Origin: Candidatus Mesenet endosymbiont of Agriotes lineatus
GTDB lineage: Bacteria; Pseudomonadota; Alphaproteobacteria; Rickettsiales; Anaplasmataceae
Direction: 5' to 3'
NCBI RefSeq assembly: GCF_964019585.1
Contig: NZ_OZ026454.1
Span: 434,001 to 498,000, forward strand
DNA length: 64,000 bases
The translations under genes and the position numbers were made by a program. Shown here piece after piece: positions 19,743 to 29,508 of the stretch; the stretch's first letter is position 1, and each line of letters begins with the position of its first letter. Below the pieces are notes generated by a model. The model did not search any database, was not told the DNA's origin, and saw only the letters and a list, made by a program, of their open reading frames with translations.

Positions 19743-21281
19743 GTGAACAGTAATTTATCTTGGCCTTTTCAGGAAGCAAAAAAGATTTTAGAACATTCGG
19801 GTAACAAAAAAGAAATTATACTTGAAGCAGGTTATGGTCCTTCTGGTTTACCACATATAGGAACTTTTGGCGAGGTGTTTCGTACAACGGTGGTAATGAA
19901 TGCAATAAAAGAATTAGCGCCAGATATTAGAACAAAATTAATAGTTGTTTCCGATGACATGGATGGCTTACGTAAAGTACCAGATAATGTGCCAAATCAA
20001 AAGATGCTCAGTGAGAACTTAGATAAGTCACTAACGTCTATTCCTGATCCTTTTGGCATCTGTGAAAGTTATGGCCATTATATGAACGCTAAGTTGTGTA
20101 AATTCCTCGATTTATTTGAATTTAAGTATGAGTTTAAAAGTGCAACTGGGTGTTACAAATCTGGTATATATGATGAGAAGCTGCTGCTTCTGCTGAAAAA
20201 TTATGATAAAATTATGGAAATAATGCTGCCTTCACTAGGTGAAGAGAGGCAAAAAACTTATAGCCCATTTTTGCCAATATGTGGCAAGACCGGTAAGGTG
20301 CTACAGGTACCAGTGATAGAGAGAAATTTAAGTAAAGGCACTATAACTTATAAAGGTGATTTAGGAGAGATAATTGAAACTCCAGTAACGAGGGGAAGAT
20401 GTAAATTGCAATGGAAGCCTGATTGGGGAATGAGATGGGCGGCATTTAAAATTGATTATGAAGCTCATGGCAAAGATTTGACCCCATCTGCGGTACTTTC
20501 AAGTCAGATATGCAGTATACTTGATGAAAAGCCACCATTACTTTTTTGTTATGAATTATTTCTTGATAAGGAAGGTAAGAAAATTTCAAAATCAAAAGGC
20601 AATGGTGTGTCAATTGAGGAATGGCTTTATTATGCTCCATCTGAGAGTTTAGCACTTTATATCTTTCAAAATCCTAAAAAGGCAAAACGCTTATATTTTG
20701 ATATAATTCCTAAATTTATGGATGAGTACTTAGAGTTTGTGAAACGCTATCATGAAAATAATGATAAAGACAGCCCAGTTTGGCATATACATAAAGGCAA
20801 AGTTCCAAAAATTAACATTGAAAATATAAACTTTACATTGCTGCTCAACCTAGCTGCTGCCTGTAATGCAGAAAATAAAGATGTTTTATGGGGATTTATT
20901 TCTCGTTATATACCGGATGCCACGCCAGAAAATAATAAGACTTTAGATAAGATGATAAGCTTTGCCACACAATATTATCATGATTTCGTAAAGCCAAATA
21001 AAGTATATAAAATTCCAAGTGACTCTGAAAAAGAAATGTTAACGGATCTAATTTACACGCTGAAATCTTTGCCTAATAAAATCACAGCAGAAGAAGTGCA
21101 AGCTCAAATATTTAATCTTGGTAAAAAGTATAAATTTGAAAACCTACGTGATTGGTTTAAACTATTATATAAGGTATTATTTGGTCAAGAAGCAGGTCCA
21201 AGAATGGGTACGTTTATTATATTATATGGAATAAACAATACCATTTCCCTTATAGAGGAAGCAAAAAGTAGATCTCAGTAA
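19743..21281 (+). CDS. lysS: Lysyl-tRNA synthetase, class I
   Basis: This class I LysRS charges tRNA-Lys; the class I type is found in archaea, spirochaetes and many alphaproteobacteria in place of the common class II enzyme. The HIGH-type signature is GPSGLPHIGTFGE with PHIG at 37-40, and KISKSKGNG near residue 280 is the KMSKS loop. The length of 512 residues is normal. It uses GTG at 19743 with an AAGG Shine-Dalgarno five bases upstream. tadA follows 15 bases later, so the two translation genes are likely co-transcribed. Confidence 0.96.
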   Translation: MNSNLSWPFQEAKKILEHSGNKKEIILEAGYGPSGLPHIGTFGEVFRTTVVMNAIKELAPDIRTKLIVVSDDMDGLRKVPDNVPNQKMLSENLDKSLTSIPDPFGICESYGHYMNAKLCKFLDLFEFKYEFKSATGCYKSGIYDEKLLLLLKNYDKIMEIMLPSLGEERQKTYSPFLPICGKTGKVLQVPVIERNLSKGTITYKGDLGEIIETPVTRGRCKLQWKPDWGMRWAAFKIDYEAHGKDLTPSAVLSSQICSILDEKPPLLFCYELFLDKEGKKISKSKGNGVSIEEWLYYAPSESLALYIFQNPKKAKRLYFDIIPKFMDEYLEFVKRYHENNDKDSPVWHIHKGKVPKINIENINFTLLLNLAAACNAENKDVLWGFISRYIPDATPENNKTLDKMISFATQYYHDFVKPNKVYKIPSDSEKEMLTDLIYTLKSLPNKITAEEVQAQIFNLGKKYKFENLRDWFKLLYKVLFGQEAGPRMGTFIILYGINNTISLIEEAKSRSQ

Positions 21282-21296
21282 CCATTTTTCAGTTTT

Positions 21297-21728
21297 ATGT
21301 TTGATTATTGCTATATGAAAATGGCACTGGAGCAAGCTCAAAAGACAAAAGATGAAATTCCTGTTGGAACAGTGATAGTAAAGGATGGAAAAGCGGTATC
21401 TTCTGCACATAACAAGACCATTGCTTTATCTAATCCCATTGCGCATGCGGAAATTATAGCAATAAATGAGGCAACTTCATCTATGGGGAAATTATTTAAC
21501 TGTGATATGTATGTGACGCTAGAGCCATGCTTGATGTGTGCTCAGGCTATTTCTTTTTCTCGAATCAGAAGGCTTTACTTTGGTGCTTATAATAAAAAAG
21601 GAGGAGGTATTGAAAATGGAGCATTTAAATTTTGCAACTATATTCCTGAAGTATATGGTGGTATGCTAGAAAGTGAGAGTTCCTTGCTACTTAAACATTT
21701 TTTTGCAAGATTAAGAGAATGTTTGTAG
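21297..21728 (+). CDS. tadA: tRNA adenosine(34) deaminase
   Basis: TadA converts A34 to inosine in tRNA-Arg(ACG). The zinc site is complete: HAE at residues 50-52 (catalytic Glu52) and PCLMC at 77-81. The 143-residue length and the KGGGIENG turn are typical. It follows lysS closely. About 200 AT-rich bases separate it from rnj. Confidence 0.95.
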   Translation: MFDYCYMKMALEQAQKTKDEIPVGTVIVKDGKAVSSAHNKTIALSNPIAHAEIIAINEATSSMGKLFNCDMYVTLEPCLMCAQAISFSRIRRLYFGAYNKKGGGIENGAFKFCNYIPEVYGGMLESESSLLLKHFFARLRECL

Positions 21729-21931
21729 AAAGTGTTGTAAACTCAATTTTTATTAAGAGAATTCAAAATCTTTGATTTGCTACTTTATAATAAATTTTGG
21801 TTATTTATAATTAAGTTAAAAAGGATATAAGCTTTAGCTTTAAAAAGTATACTGCTAAGCTTTCATTTGATATTAAGGTGAAATTTTGTTAACCTAACTG
21901 TTGTTTTTATTTTTATGATGTATGAAAATTA

Positions 21932-23554
21932 ATGGATAATAATGATTTTTTATTTATTCCGCTAGGGGGAGTTGGTGAAATAGGCATGAATGTTAGCCTA
22001 TATCATTATCAAGGTAAGTGGATTATGATAGATCTTGGCATGGGCTTTGCCGGTAGCAATATGCCAGGAGTTGATTTAATAGTTGCTGATATAAGTTTTA
22101 TTGCAAAGAAAAAAGAGAATCTGCTAGGTATAATATTGACCCATGCTCATGAAGATCATCTTGGTGCAATCCAGTATTTATGGAAAGACTTAGGATGTCC
22201 GGTGTTTGCAACTAATTTTACTGCTGCATTTTTAAGATCAAAGTTGAGAGAGTTTAAGTTAGAAGATGCTGTACCGATAAACATAGTTGAGCAAAATGAA
22301 AGTTTTATACTTGGTCCATTTGATATTGAATTTATTAATGTGACCCATTCAATTCCAGAAGCAAATGCAATAGCTATAGGTACTGATGCAGGAAAGATAT
22401 TACATACAGGAGATTGGAAATTTGACTCAAATCCAGTTATTGGAGCAACTTCTAATACGGAACGCCTAAAAGAGCTGGGGAACCAAGGTTTACTTGCTGT
22501 TGTATGTGATTCAACCAATGCTTTTACGAAAACTGAATCACAATCTGAAAGTGGAGTTGAAGATCACATATATAATATAATACAGGAATGCAAGCAGCTG
22601 GTTGCTGTATCATTATTTGCTTCAAACGTAGCACGCATTGAAACCATTTGCAAAATTGCAAAAAAATTGGGCAGGAAAGTAGCATTATTGGGGAAATCAT
22701 TATGGAGGATAGTGGAGGTCTCACAAGAGAGCGGATACTTAATTGATTATGAATTTTTAGATGCAAGAGAAGCAAGTCGTTTCTCAAGAGATAAGATGTT
22801 ACTGCTTTGTACAGGTTGTCAAGGTGAGCCACTTGCTGCTAGCTCTAAACTTGCACAGAGAACTCATCCAATGTTTCAAATACAAAAGGGTGATATTATC
22901 ATTTTTTCATCGAGAATGATACCTGGTAATGAACAACGAATACATAATATGTTTAACTCTTTTGTTAATATGGGAGTTGAGGTCATAACTGAAGATACAA
23001 AACACGTACATGTTTCTGGGCATCCGGTAAGAGAGGAGTTAAAGATCATGTACAGTCTTACAAAACCTAAAATTTCCATTCCTGTACATGGCGAATATAT
23101 TCATATGCATGAGCATGGTAAGCTGGCACAAGAATGTGGTGTGAGTAAATCAATTATGGTTAGACCAGGGGACGTTATTGATTTAGTTGGTGCTAAAAAA
23201 ATTGATTCAGTTCAATTTGGTTATTTTGGTATTGATGGAAAATTTTTGCGTAATCCAGATGGTGACGTAATGAAAATGCGTAGAAAGATGCAGAATGCTG
23301 GACTGGTAGTAGTTACAGTAATTCTAAATAAAAAGAATAAGTTACTAAAAGATCCTGTAATATTTGCTCCTGGCGTGCTTGACCATCAGAAAGATCAAGG
23401 CATTTTAAGAAAGGTATCAAAAGAAGTTGAAACTGCAGTACTTTTAAAGGATTTAAAGAAAATACGTCATAAAATCAGGCATTCTATTTGCAGTCTACTC
23501 AAAAGGCAGTTGTTAAAAGCGCCTTTAATTGAAATTCAGATAGAACAAATATAA
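21932..23554 (+). CDS. rnj: Ribonuclease J
   Basis: RNase J is a metallo-beta-lactamase/beta-CASP enzyme with endo- and 5'-3' exoribonuclease activity in mRNA decay and rRNA maturation. The metal motif HAHEDH is at 71-76; GDWKFD and DSTNAF supply further ligands, and VHVSGHPVREEL marks the beta-CASP end. The 540 residues match the family. It is probably separately promoted from the AT-rich spacer at 21729-21931. With PNPase it gives the cell both 5'-3' and 3'-5' RNA degradation. Confidence 0.95.
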   Translation: MDNNDFLFIPLGGVGEIGMNVSLYHYQGKWIMIDLGMGFAGSNMPGVDLIVADISFIAKKKENLLGIILTHAHEDHLGAIQYLWKDLGCPVFATNFTAAFLRSKLREFKLEDAVPINIVEQNESFILGPFDIEFINVTHSIPEANAIAIGTDAGKILHTGDWKFDSNPVIGATSNTERLKELGNQGLLAVVCDSTNAFTKTESQSESGVEDHIYNIIQECKQLVAVSLFASNVARIETICKIAKKLGRKVALLGKSLWRIVEVSQESGYLIDYEFLDAREASRFSRDKMLLLCTGCQGEPLAASSKLAQRTHPMFQIQKGDIIIFSSRMIPGNEQRIHNMFNSFVNMGVEVITEDTKHVHVSGHPVREELKIMYSLTKPKISIPVHGEYIHMHEHGKLAQECGVSKSIMVRPGDVIDLVGAKKIDSVQFGYFGIDGKFLRNPDGDVMKMRRKMQNAGLVVVTVILNKKNKLLKDPVIFAPGVLDHQKDQGILRKVSKEVETAVLLKDLKKIRHKIRHSICSLLKRQLLKAPLIEIQIEQI

Positions 23555-23587
23555 AATAGCTTTTATGTATAATATGAAATATTTTGT

Positions 23588-24577
23588 ATGGAAAGAGATA
23601 TAGTAAAAGCACTACTTATAGAAAAGACAGGTGATCCAGAAGTACTAAAGCAGGTTAATAAAAGTGTTGGTAATCCAAGAGAAGGTGAGGTGCTTATTCG
23701 TCATAAGGTAATAGGGCTGAACCGTTATGATTTAGAGTGTAGAAGAGGAATTCATAAGTTGGCAAAATTTCCTATAATATTGGGAAGGGAAGCTACAGGT
23801 ATTGTTGAAAGAGTTAGTGCAACCGGTAATAATAACTTTAGGGTAGGGGATAGAGTTGCCTATTGCACTGCTCCCCTTGGTGCTTATTGCGAAAAACGCA
23901 TTATTGATCAAAAATATTTAATTAAAATTCCTGATGATGTATCTGATGAAGTTGCAGCAGCTGTGCTTTTTAAAGGAATGGCAGCACATTATCTTTTATA
24001 TCGGGCATACAGGGCATTGCCTGGTGCCTTTTTATTAGTGCATGGTGCAAACGGTGGAGTAGGGCAGATATTATGTCAATGGGCAAGTCATATAAAATGC
24101 AAGGTTATAGGTACCGTTAGTTCTGATGATAAAAAAGAGATTGCAGTGCATAACGGTTGTCAATATGCAATAAATTATAACGATAGAAATTTTATTGAAC
24201 AAATCATGAAAATTACGAATGGAAAAGGAGTAAATGCTGTTTATGATCCATTAGGTTTAGTTACAAGTAAAATATCTTTTGAGTCTTTATCCATATTTGG
24301 AGTGTATGTTTCTTACGGTCAAATATCTGGTGCTGCTCCTAACATAAATTTGTCAATGCTTAGCTCTCGTTCTCTATTTGTTACAGGTGCTTCGATACAT
24401 CATTATAAAAGCAATATATTTGAGGTAGGGCTAACTGTAATGGAAATTTTTGCAATGATAAAAAGAGGTTATATTAAGGTACATATTAATAAAAGATATA
24501 GATTTGATGAAATTAAAAAAGCTCATGAAGATATGGAAAATAGGAAACTAAGCGGGCTAAATATTATTATTGTATAG
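23588..24577 (+). CDS. Quinone oxidoreductase-like medium-chain dehydrogenase
   Basis: The 329-residue MDR-family protein lacks the zinc ligands of alcohol dehydrogenases. It has a GroES-like N-terminal domain (GLNRYDLECRRG, LGREATGIVERV) and a Rossmann nucleotide fold with VHGANGGVGQIL near residue 150, the QOR-type NADPH-binding loop. QOR enzymes reduce quinones with NADPH. It follows rnj by 33 bases. The physiological substrate is not shown by the sequence. Confidence 0.88.
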   Translation: MERDIVKALLIEKTGDPEVLKQVNKSVGNPREGEVLIRHKVIGLNRYDLECRRGIHKLAKFPIILGREATGIVERVSATGNNNFRVGDRVAYCTAPLGAYCEKRIIDQKYLIKIPDDVSDEVAAAVLFKGMAAHYLLYRAYRALPGAFLLVHGANGGVGQILCQWASHIKCKVIGTVSSDDKKEIAVHNGCQYAINYNDRNFIEQIMKITNGKGVNAVYDPLGLVTSKISFESLSIFGVYVSYGQISGAAPNINLSMLSSRSLFVTGASIHHYKSNIFEVGLTVMEIFAMIKRGYIKVHINKRYRFDEIKKAHEDMENRKLSGLNIIIV

Positions 24578-24586
24578 TCTTACTAA

Positions 24587-24609
24587 TAATTCTAAAATAA
24601 TTAGAATTA
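24587..24609 (+). terminator. AT-rich 9-bp hairpin after the quinone oxidoreductase gene
   Basis: TAATTCTAA at 24587-24595 and TTAGAATTA at 24601-24609 form a perfect stem with a 5-base loop just after the stop codon. No clean U-tract follows, so termination is only a possibility; it may instead stabilise the mRNA 3' end. Confidence 0.35.
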
Positions 24610-24725
24610 CAAATAACTTTAAAAATAAATTATCGTATAATTTTTATTTGTTATATAGTTAAATATTTTCTATAATTTTCAGCATATTTTGAAGCTAATG
24701 TTTATAGGGAGTGGTAAGTAGTGGA

Positions 24726-25295
24726 ATGACTGGTTCTATATGCGATAAAGAAGTACGTAACAAAGAGCTCAAACAAAGTAAGAGAAGAGATTTTATCATT
24801 TTAACTGCAGGAACTATGGCTGGCCTTGGTATTGCTAGTGCAGTTTGGCCATTAGTAAGATCAATGAACCCATCTGCTGAAGTTCTAGCTATGTCGACTA
24901 TAGAAGTTAGTTTATCAGGTATCAAAGAAGGGCAGGGGATAAAAGTAAAATGGAGAGGAAAGCCTGTTTTTATTCGTAGGCGTACAAAGCAAGAAATTGA
25001 AGCAGCACGCGCTGTTGATATAAAGGCTCTGCGTGATCCGCAACCTGATGAGCAGCGTGTTCTTCCTGGTAAGGATGAGTGGCTAATAATGCTTGGAGTT
25101 TGTACTCATCTTGGTTGTGTACCAATTGATCATATGACTAAAGATGGCAATGGTTGGTTTTGTCCTTGCCATGGTTCATATTATGATACTTCAGGACGTA
25201 TCATCCGTGGTCCTGCACCACTTAACTTAATTGTACCTGATTATTTTTTTCCTAGTGGTGATGTCGTTGTAATTGGCAAGAAATCTTATGCGTAA
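24726..25295 (+). CDS. petA: Ubiquinol-cytochrome c reductase, Rieske iron-sulfur subunit
   Basis: This subunit carries electrons from ubiquinol to cytochrome c1 in complex III. An N-terminal [17 protein letters not shown] region gives a twin-arginine-like signal anchor. The 2Fe-2S ligands are in CTHLGC and CPCHGS (about residues 126-131 and 146-151 from this start), with the [10 protein letters not shown] loop after. ATG 24726 is preferred; an in-frame GTG at 24711 is possible. The gene overlaps petB by 8 bases, starting the petABC operon. Confidence 0.96.
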   Translation: MTGSICDKEVRNKELKQSKRRDFIILTAGTMAGLGIASAVWPLVRSMNPSAEVLAMSTIEVSLSGIKEGQGIKVKWRGKPVFIRRRTKQEIEAARAVDIKALRDPQPDEQRVLPGKDEWLIMLGVCTHLGCVPIDHMTKDGNGWFCPCHGSYYDTSGRIIRGPAPLNLIVPDYFFPSGDVVVIGKKSYA

Positions 25296-26511
25296 AACTA
25301 AAAACATAAAGAAAGAAGGTAGTGGTATTTTAGATTGGATAGAGTATAGGTTACCAATATTCTCATTTCTAAAGCATGCTGCATCTTATCAAGTGCCTAA
25401 AAACTTAAACTATGCCTGGAATTTTGGTTCACTTGCTGGCATAGCGCTAATTTTACAGATTATCACTGGTATTTTTTTAGCTATGCATTATACCCCCCAT
25501 GTTGATCATGCTTTTAGCAGTGTTGAGCGTATAATGCGCGATGTAAATTATGGTTGGCTTATACGCTACACTCATGCAGTTGGTGCATCGCTTTTTTTTA
25601 TGGTGATATATGTTCATATACTGCGTGGTTTATATTATGGCTCATATAAAAAACCACGTGAACTGGTGTGGTTTATTGGGATATTTATATTTTTTGCAAT
25701 GATGGCAACTGCTTTTATGGGCTATGTCCTTCCTTGGGGGCAGATGAGTTTTTGGGGCGCAACTGTTATTACTAATCTATTTTCTGCAATACCTATAATC
25801 GGAGAAAACATAGTAAAGTGGTTATGGGGTGGTTTTTCTGTTGACAATCCAACTCTTAATCGTTTCTTTGCACTTCATTACTTACTACCTTTTGTTATTA
25901 TTGTCTTAGCATTTCTTCATATTGTTGCACTGCATAGATTTGGTTCTGGTAACCCAAGTGGGATTGAAGTAAAATCAAGCAAAGATACAATATCTATATA
26001 CCCATACTATATTGCAAAAGATTGCATAACTTTTAGTTTATTTTTTATATTGCTATTTTTATTTGTTTTTTATGCGCCTAATTACCTAGGACATCCAGAT
26101 AATTATATAGAAGCTGATCCTATGGTAACGCCTGCACATATAGTTCCTGAGTGGTATTTTTTACCTTTTTATGCTATTCTGCGGTCAATACCTAACAAGC
26201 TTATGGGAGTAATTGCAATGTTTGGCTCAATTATAACATGGTTTTTACTGCCAGTACTTGATAAGGCTAAAACTAAAAGTGGTGCGTATCGCCCTATATT
26301 TAAAATATTCTTTTGGATTTTTGCAGCAAATTTCTTCTTTCTTGGTTGGCTTGGTGGGCAAGGAGTTGAAGAGCCTTATATTACTTTAAGTAGAGTTTCT
26401 ACGCTTTATTACTTTTCTTACTTCTTTATCATTTTGCCATTACTTAGTAAATATGAAAAGCCAGTGCAGCTGCCTAGTTCTTTAAGTGGCACTATATCTG
26501 AGACAAAGTGA
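25288..26511 (+). CDS. petB: Cytochrome b of the bc1 complex
   Basis: Cytochrome b holds haems bL and bH and the quinone sites of complex III. The protein (407 residues from ATG 25288) has about eight transmembrane helices, the haem-binding His pairs in helices B and D ([28 protein letters not shown]), [19 protein letters not shown] at the Qo region and the PEWYF motif. The ATG overlaps the petA stop by 8 bases; TTG 25273 is also in frame but less likely. Confidence 0.97.
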   Translation: MRKTKNIKKEGSGILDWIEYRLPIFSFLKHAASYQVPKNLNYAWNFGSLAGIALILQIITGIFLAMHYTPHVDHAFSSVERIMRDVNYGWLIRYTHAVGASLFFMVIYVHILRGLYYGSYKKPRELVWFIGIFIFFAMMATAFMGYVLPWGQMSFWGATVITNLFSAIPIIGENIVKWLWGGFSVDNPTLNRFFALHYLLPFVIIVLAFLHIVALHRFGSGNPSGIEVKSSKDTISIYPYYIAKDCITFSLFFILLFLFVFYAPNYLGHPDNYIEADPMVTPAHIVPEWYFLPFYAILRSIPNKLMGVIAMFGSIITWFLLPVLDKAKTKSGAYRPIFKIFFWIFAANFFFLGWLGGQGVEEPYITLSRVSTLYYFSYFFIILPLLSKYEKPVQLPSSLSGTISETK

Positions 26512-27266
26512 TGTTAACTCGAATCTTGTTATTTATAATATTTTCTTTTATATCTTTACAACTACATGCTGATGATTTTCATCCTACTAATCCGAAAAAA
26601 ATAAAATGGAAATTTGAAGGGATCGTAGGTTCATTTGATAGGGAAGCAGTGCAGCGTGGTTATAAAGTATACAAAGAAGTTTGTGCCGCATGTCATTCTA
26701 TGAATAAAATAGCATTTCGCAATTTAAAGGAAGTTGGTTTTTCAGAAGAATTAGTCAAATCCATAGCAAGTTCATATCAGGTAACAGATGGTCCTAATGA
26801 TACAGGAGATATGTTTGAAAGACCTGGAACTCTTTCTGATTATTTCGTGCCACCGTTTGCGAATAAACAGGCTGCTATGGCTTCTAACAATGGTGCCTTT
26901 CCACCTGATTTATCTTTAATTATCAAAGCTAGGCATGATGGTGCAAATTATGTCTATTCATTACTTACCGGTTATGAGAATAATCAAGCAGATGAAAACG
27001 GCTTATATTTTAATCCATATTTTGCTATAGGTAAGCTTAGTATGGCTCCTCCTTTATCTGATGGCCTTGTTGAATATGAAGGAGATAGGCAATCAACTGT
27101 TGAGAATATGGCTTACGATGTTGTAAACTTCCTGCAATGGGCAGCTGAACCTGAAATGGAGGTAAGACATAGGCTAGGATTAAAAGTAACAGGTTTTCTT
27201 GTAATTTTAACAGTGTTTTTCCTACTTGCTAATAGGAGAGTTTGGTTTAGCTTATCCAATAAATAG
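26511..27266 (+). CDS. petC: Cytochrome c1
   Basis: Cytochrome c1 is the periplasm-facing haem subunit of complex III. A signal peptide ([20 protein letters not shown]) is followed by the haem-c motif CAACH at about 58-62, and a Met-containing loop (LSMAPPLSDG) provides the sixth ligand. A C-terminal hydrophobic anchor (VTGFLVILTVFFLLANRR) is present. Its ATG shares bases with the petB TGA stop (TGATG), so translation is coupled. CcmB encoded at 40.2 kb would belong to the haem-attachment pathway it needs. Confidence 0.96.
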   Translation: MLTRILLFIIFSFISLQLHADDFHPTNPKKIKWKFEGIVGSFDREAVQRGYKVYKEVCAACHSMNKIAFRNLKEVGFSEELVKSIASSYQVTDGPNDTGDMFERPGTLSDYFVPPFANKQAAMASNNGAFPPDLSLIIKARHDGANYVYSLLTGYENNQADENGLYFNPYFAIGKLSMAPPLSDGLVEYEGDRQSTVENMAYDVVNFLQWAAEPEMEVRHRLGLKVTGFLVILTVFFLLANRRVWFSLSNK

Positions 27267-27421
27267 AAAAAATTAGAACTTACTTCTTCTTGAACAGAAT
27301 TTTAAGTGGTTTTTTATCTTAAGTAATTCAAATGTATATATCTTAATAAAGGTAGGCTTGCATTGATTTTTATTATTAGATATACTAATATAGTAATAAT
27401 TAAATAAAGAAATGACATAGT

Positions 27422-28675
27422 ATGTACGAGAAAAGAAGATATAAAAATAATGTATCTGAGGAAAAACAATATAAAGAATTAATCAGGGTAATGAATTGGT
27501 TAAAAAAAGATGAATTTGATTATGATAAATGTTTAGATTATCGTAAAAAAGTGGATGAGCTAGATAAATTGAAAAAAGACGGTACACCATATAGTTGTAT
27601 TTTACAGTGCTTAGATATAAAACTTGAGATGACTGAATTGTCAGAAGACACTAATAATACAACTACTCTTGATGAAATTGACGAGTATCATCAAAAATTA
27701 GAATTAATTCCTGATAAGATAAAAAGAATTAACACTAATGAAATTAAATTAGACGGAGGAATATTGAATGTTAAAAAAGAAATAAATGTTCTTAAGGGTA
27801 TGCTTGTATCTAATGTGGAGAAATTGAGAGAAAGACTTAGCAGAAAGAAAAGCGAACCTGAAGAGAAAGCTCGAGAAAGAAAATTACAAGAACAACAACA
27901 GAAAGTAAATGGTAGTTCAATAAACACAGAACAATCTTCTACAGAGGCAACTGGTGCAATACTAAAGCGAACAAAAAAACATAATGTTATAAAAACAAAA
28001 CGTCGTCTAAAAGAGCACACTACAGTTTTGCAAAGGACAAAATGGCAAATTTTTAAGATATTTGGAGTGATATTTATATCATGCTGCTTCATCAGTATTA
28101 TATTAAAGTTAGTAATTGATCAATATCAATCTATACAAAACCATGAGATGGTTCCTTCTTTGAATAAGCTTGAAGAAATAATTGCAAGGGATATAGTAAA
28201 ATTAAGGTCTATGGTCCCTCCTAATCAAAATAATGCAAAAATTATATCTTTGCAAGAGTGTGAAGAAATAACAAGGTGTCACTCTAAACTGCATATTTTT
28301 TCTGAAGAGTGTTCTGATCATCAAAAGATTGAATTGTTGCGAGGCCATGGAGAACAAGGGTGTATAGGAATAGTAAAAAAATATAGTGATAAAAAACTTG
28401 CTTCATATACTAATTGCATAAAATATGAAGTAGGTTCTTTTCAAGGAATACCCTCTAGGGATATAATACAAAAAGGAGAAGTTTTCTCTATAGGGAAAGT
28501 AGGTTCTTATTTGGAAAATATAGGAGTAACTCCTTCAATAGAAGTAATAGAAGAAGATTGTTCTATAAAATGTGTAAAAAAAAATATTTCTCAAATAATA
28601 GAAATAGAAAACTGTCCTTCAGGACAAGTATGTATGACAATATGTATAAATGGTGTTGTTGTTATTCCTAGATAA
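27422..28675 (+). CDS. Hypothetical single-span protein with coiled-coil N-terminus and Cys-rich C-terminus
   Basis: I do not recognise this 417-residue protein. Residues 1-160 are highly charged and helical (likely coiled coil), 150-205 are Gln/Lys/Arg-rich, and one transmembrane helix lies near 213-235 (FKIFGVIFISCCFISIILKL). The ~180 residues after it contain about twelve Cys, for example in ECEEITRCHS, EECSD, DCSIKCVKK and ENCPSGQVCMTIC, suggesting a disulfide-stabilised extracytoplasmic domain. A broken paralogue lies at 17392-17775. It has its own promoter region after petC. Confidence 0.75.
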   Translation: MYEKRRYKNNVSEEKQYKELIRVMNWLKKDEFDYDKCLDYRKKVDELDKLKKDGTPYSCILQCLDIKLEMTELSEDTNNTTTLDEIDEYHQKLELIPDKIKRINTNEIKLDGGILNVKKEINVLKGMLVSNVEKLRERLSRKKSEPEEKARERKLQEQQQKVNGSSINTEQSSTEATGAILKRTKKHNVIKTKRRLKEHTTVLQRTKWQIFKIFGVIFISCCFISIILKLVIDQYQSIQNHEMVPSLNKLEEIIARDIVKLRSMVPPNQNNAKIISLQECEEITRCHSKLHIFSEECSDHQKIELLRGHGEQGCIGIVKKYSDKKLASYTNCIKYEVGSFQGIPSRDIIQKGEVFSIGKVGSYLENIGVTPSIEVIEEDCSIKCVKKNISQIIEIENCPSGQVCMTICINGVVVIPR

Positions 28676-28739
28676 TACTATCAATTGTATCCCTTATTGC
28701 AGAGTGGGTATTGTTATTATTGACGATAAATAAATGTAC

Positions 28740-28925
28740 TTAGAATATTTTAATGCAAATTCCTCCAACAGGAAAGTGCAATGATTGTACAAGTAATTCG
28801 GAAAAATAAAAAATTTCAGCAGGATTTTTTGCAGATTCGATAAATGGTTTGTATGGGATTTTTGAATTTCATGGCTGTTCACAGAGCCTAGTACTCAAAT
28901 TACTACATTTGACAAACACAACCAC
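28740..28925 (+). mobile_element. 3' fragment of an IS5-like transposase
   Basis: The sequence resembles the 3' end of the IS5-type remnant at 48600-49310. Both contain AAAAATTTCAG followed by an ATTCGA core and a TATGGGATTTTT stretch, which correspond to the transposase C-terminal K-F-R-R-I-F-S-R-F-D-K motif. It abuts the broken ankyrin gene on the opposite strand, so an IS insertion probably truncated that gene and then decayed. Confidence 0.6.
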
Positions 28926-29316
28926 TAAAATTTTCCATATCACAAAAATGCTACTAATTCTCTTGATTCTTGATAAGCGGCGTTGTGTAAAGGTGTTGAT
29001 TTATGCTGATCTTCAGAATGTATATTTGCACCATTTTTTACAAGAAATATTGCAGCCTCCTCTTTATCAAATTCAATAGCTATACTTAAAGGTGTTGAAT
29101 TCTGTCCTTTCCTGCCTTTACGACCCTTATCGATATCTGCACCGTACTTTAGGAGCAGCTCTATAATTTCTATGTCGCCTTTTTTAGCAGCAATATATAA
29201 AACAGTTTCTTCATGTAAAATACTACGTACAGCATTAGGATTTGCTCCTTTCTCCAATAAAGAACGTATTTCTTCTATGTTTCTACTGCATCAATTAATT
29301 ATTCTTCAAGCAACAT
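28926..29316 (-). pseudogene. Truncated ankyrin-repeat gene
   Basis: An ankyrin-type leader (TATAGGGGGATTT) precedes ATG 29316, but codon 6 is TAA. The frame shifts again near 29270-29285 before IRSLLEKGANPNAV. About three ankyrin repeats remain (VLYIAAKKGDIEIIELLLKY, TPLSIAIEF, TPLHNAAYQ), then the gene stops at the junction with the IS fragment near 28930. Loss is by nonsense, frameshift and 3' truncation. Confidence 0.8.
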
Positions 29317-29508
29317 AAATCCCCCTATAAGCTTTATAGTAATTATTAGTATTACAAAAATGATATTAAATTTTGTAAATTTTAAAGTTAGTATTTTAGT
29401 TTTGTGTAAAAAGAATTATAAAATAAGCACTTAAACACTGTATACTTAAAATTGTAGAACAGCTTTTTTTATTGTTTTTTTATTCTTTTTGAACTTACTT
29501 ATATTCCT

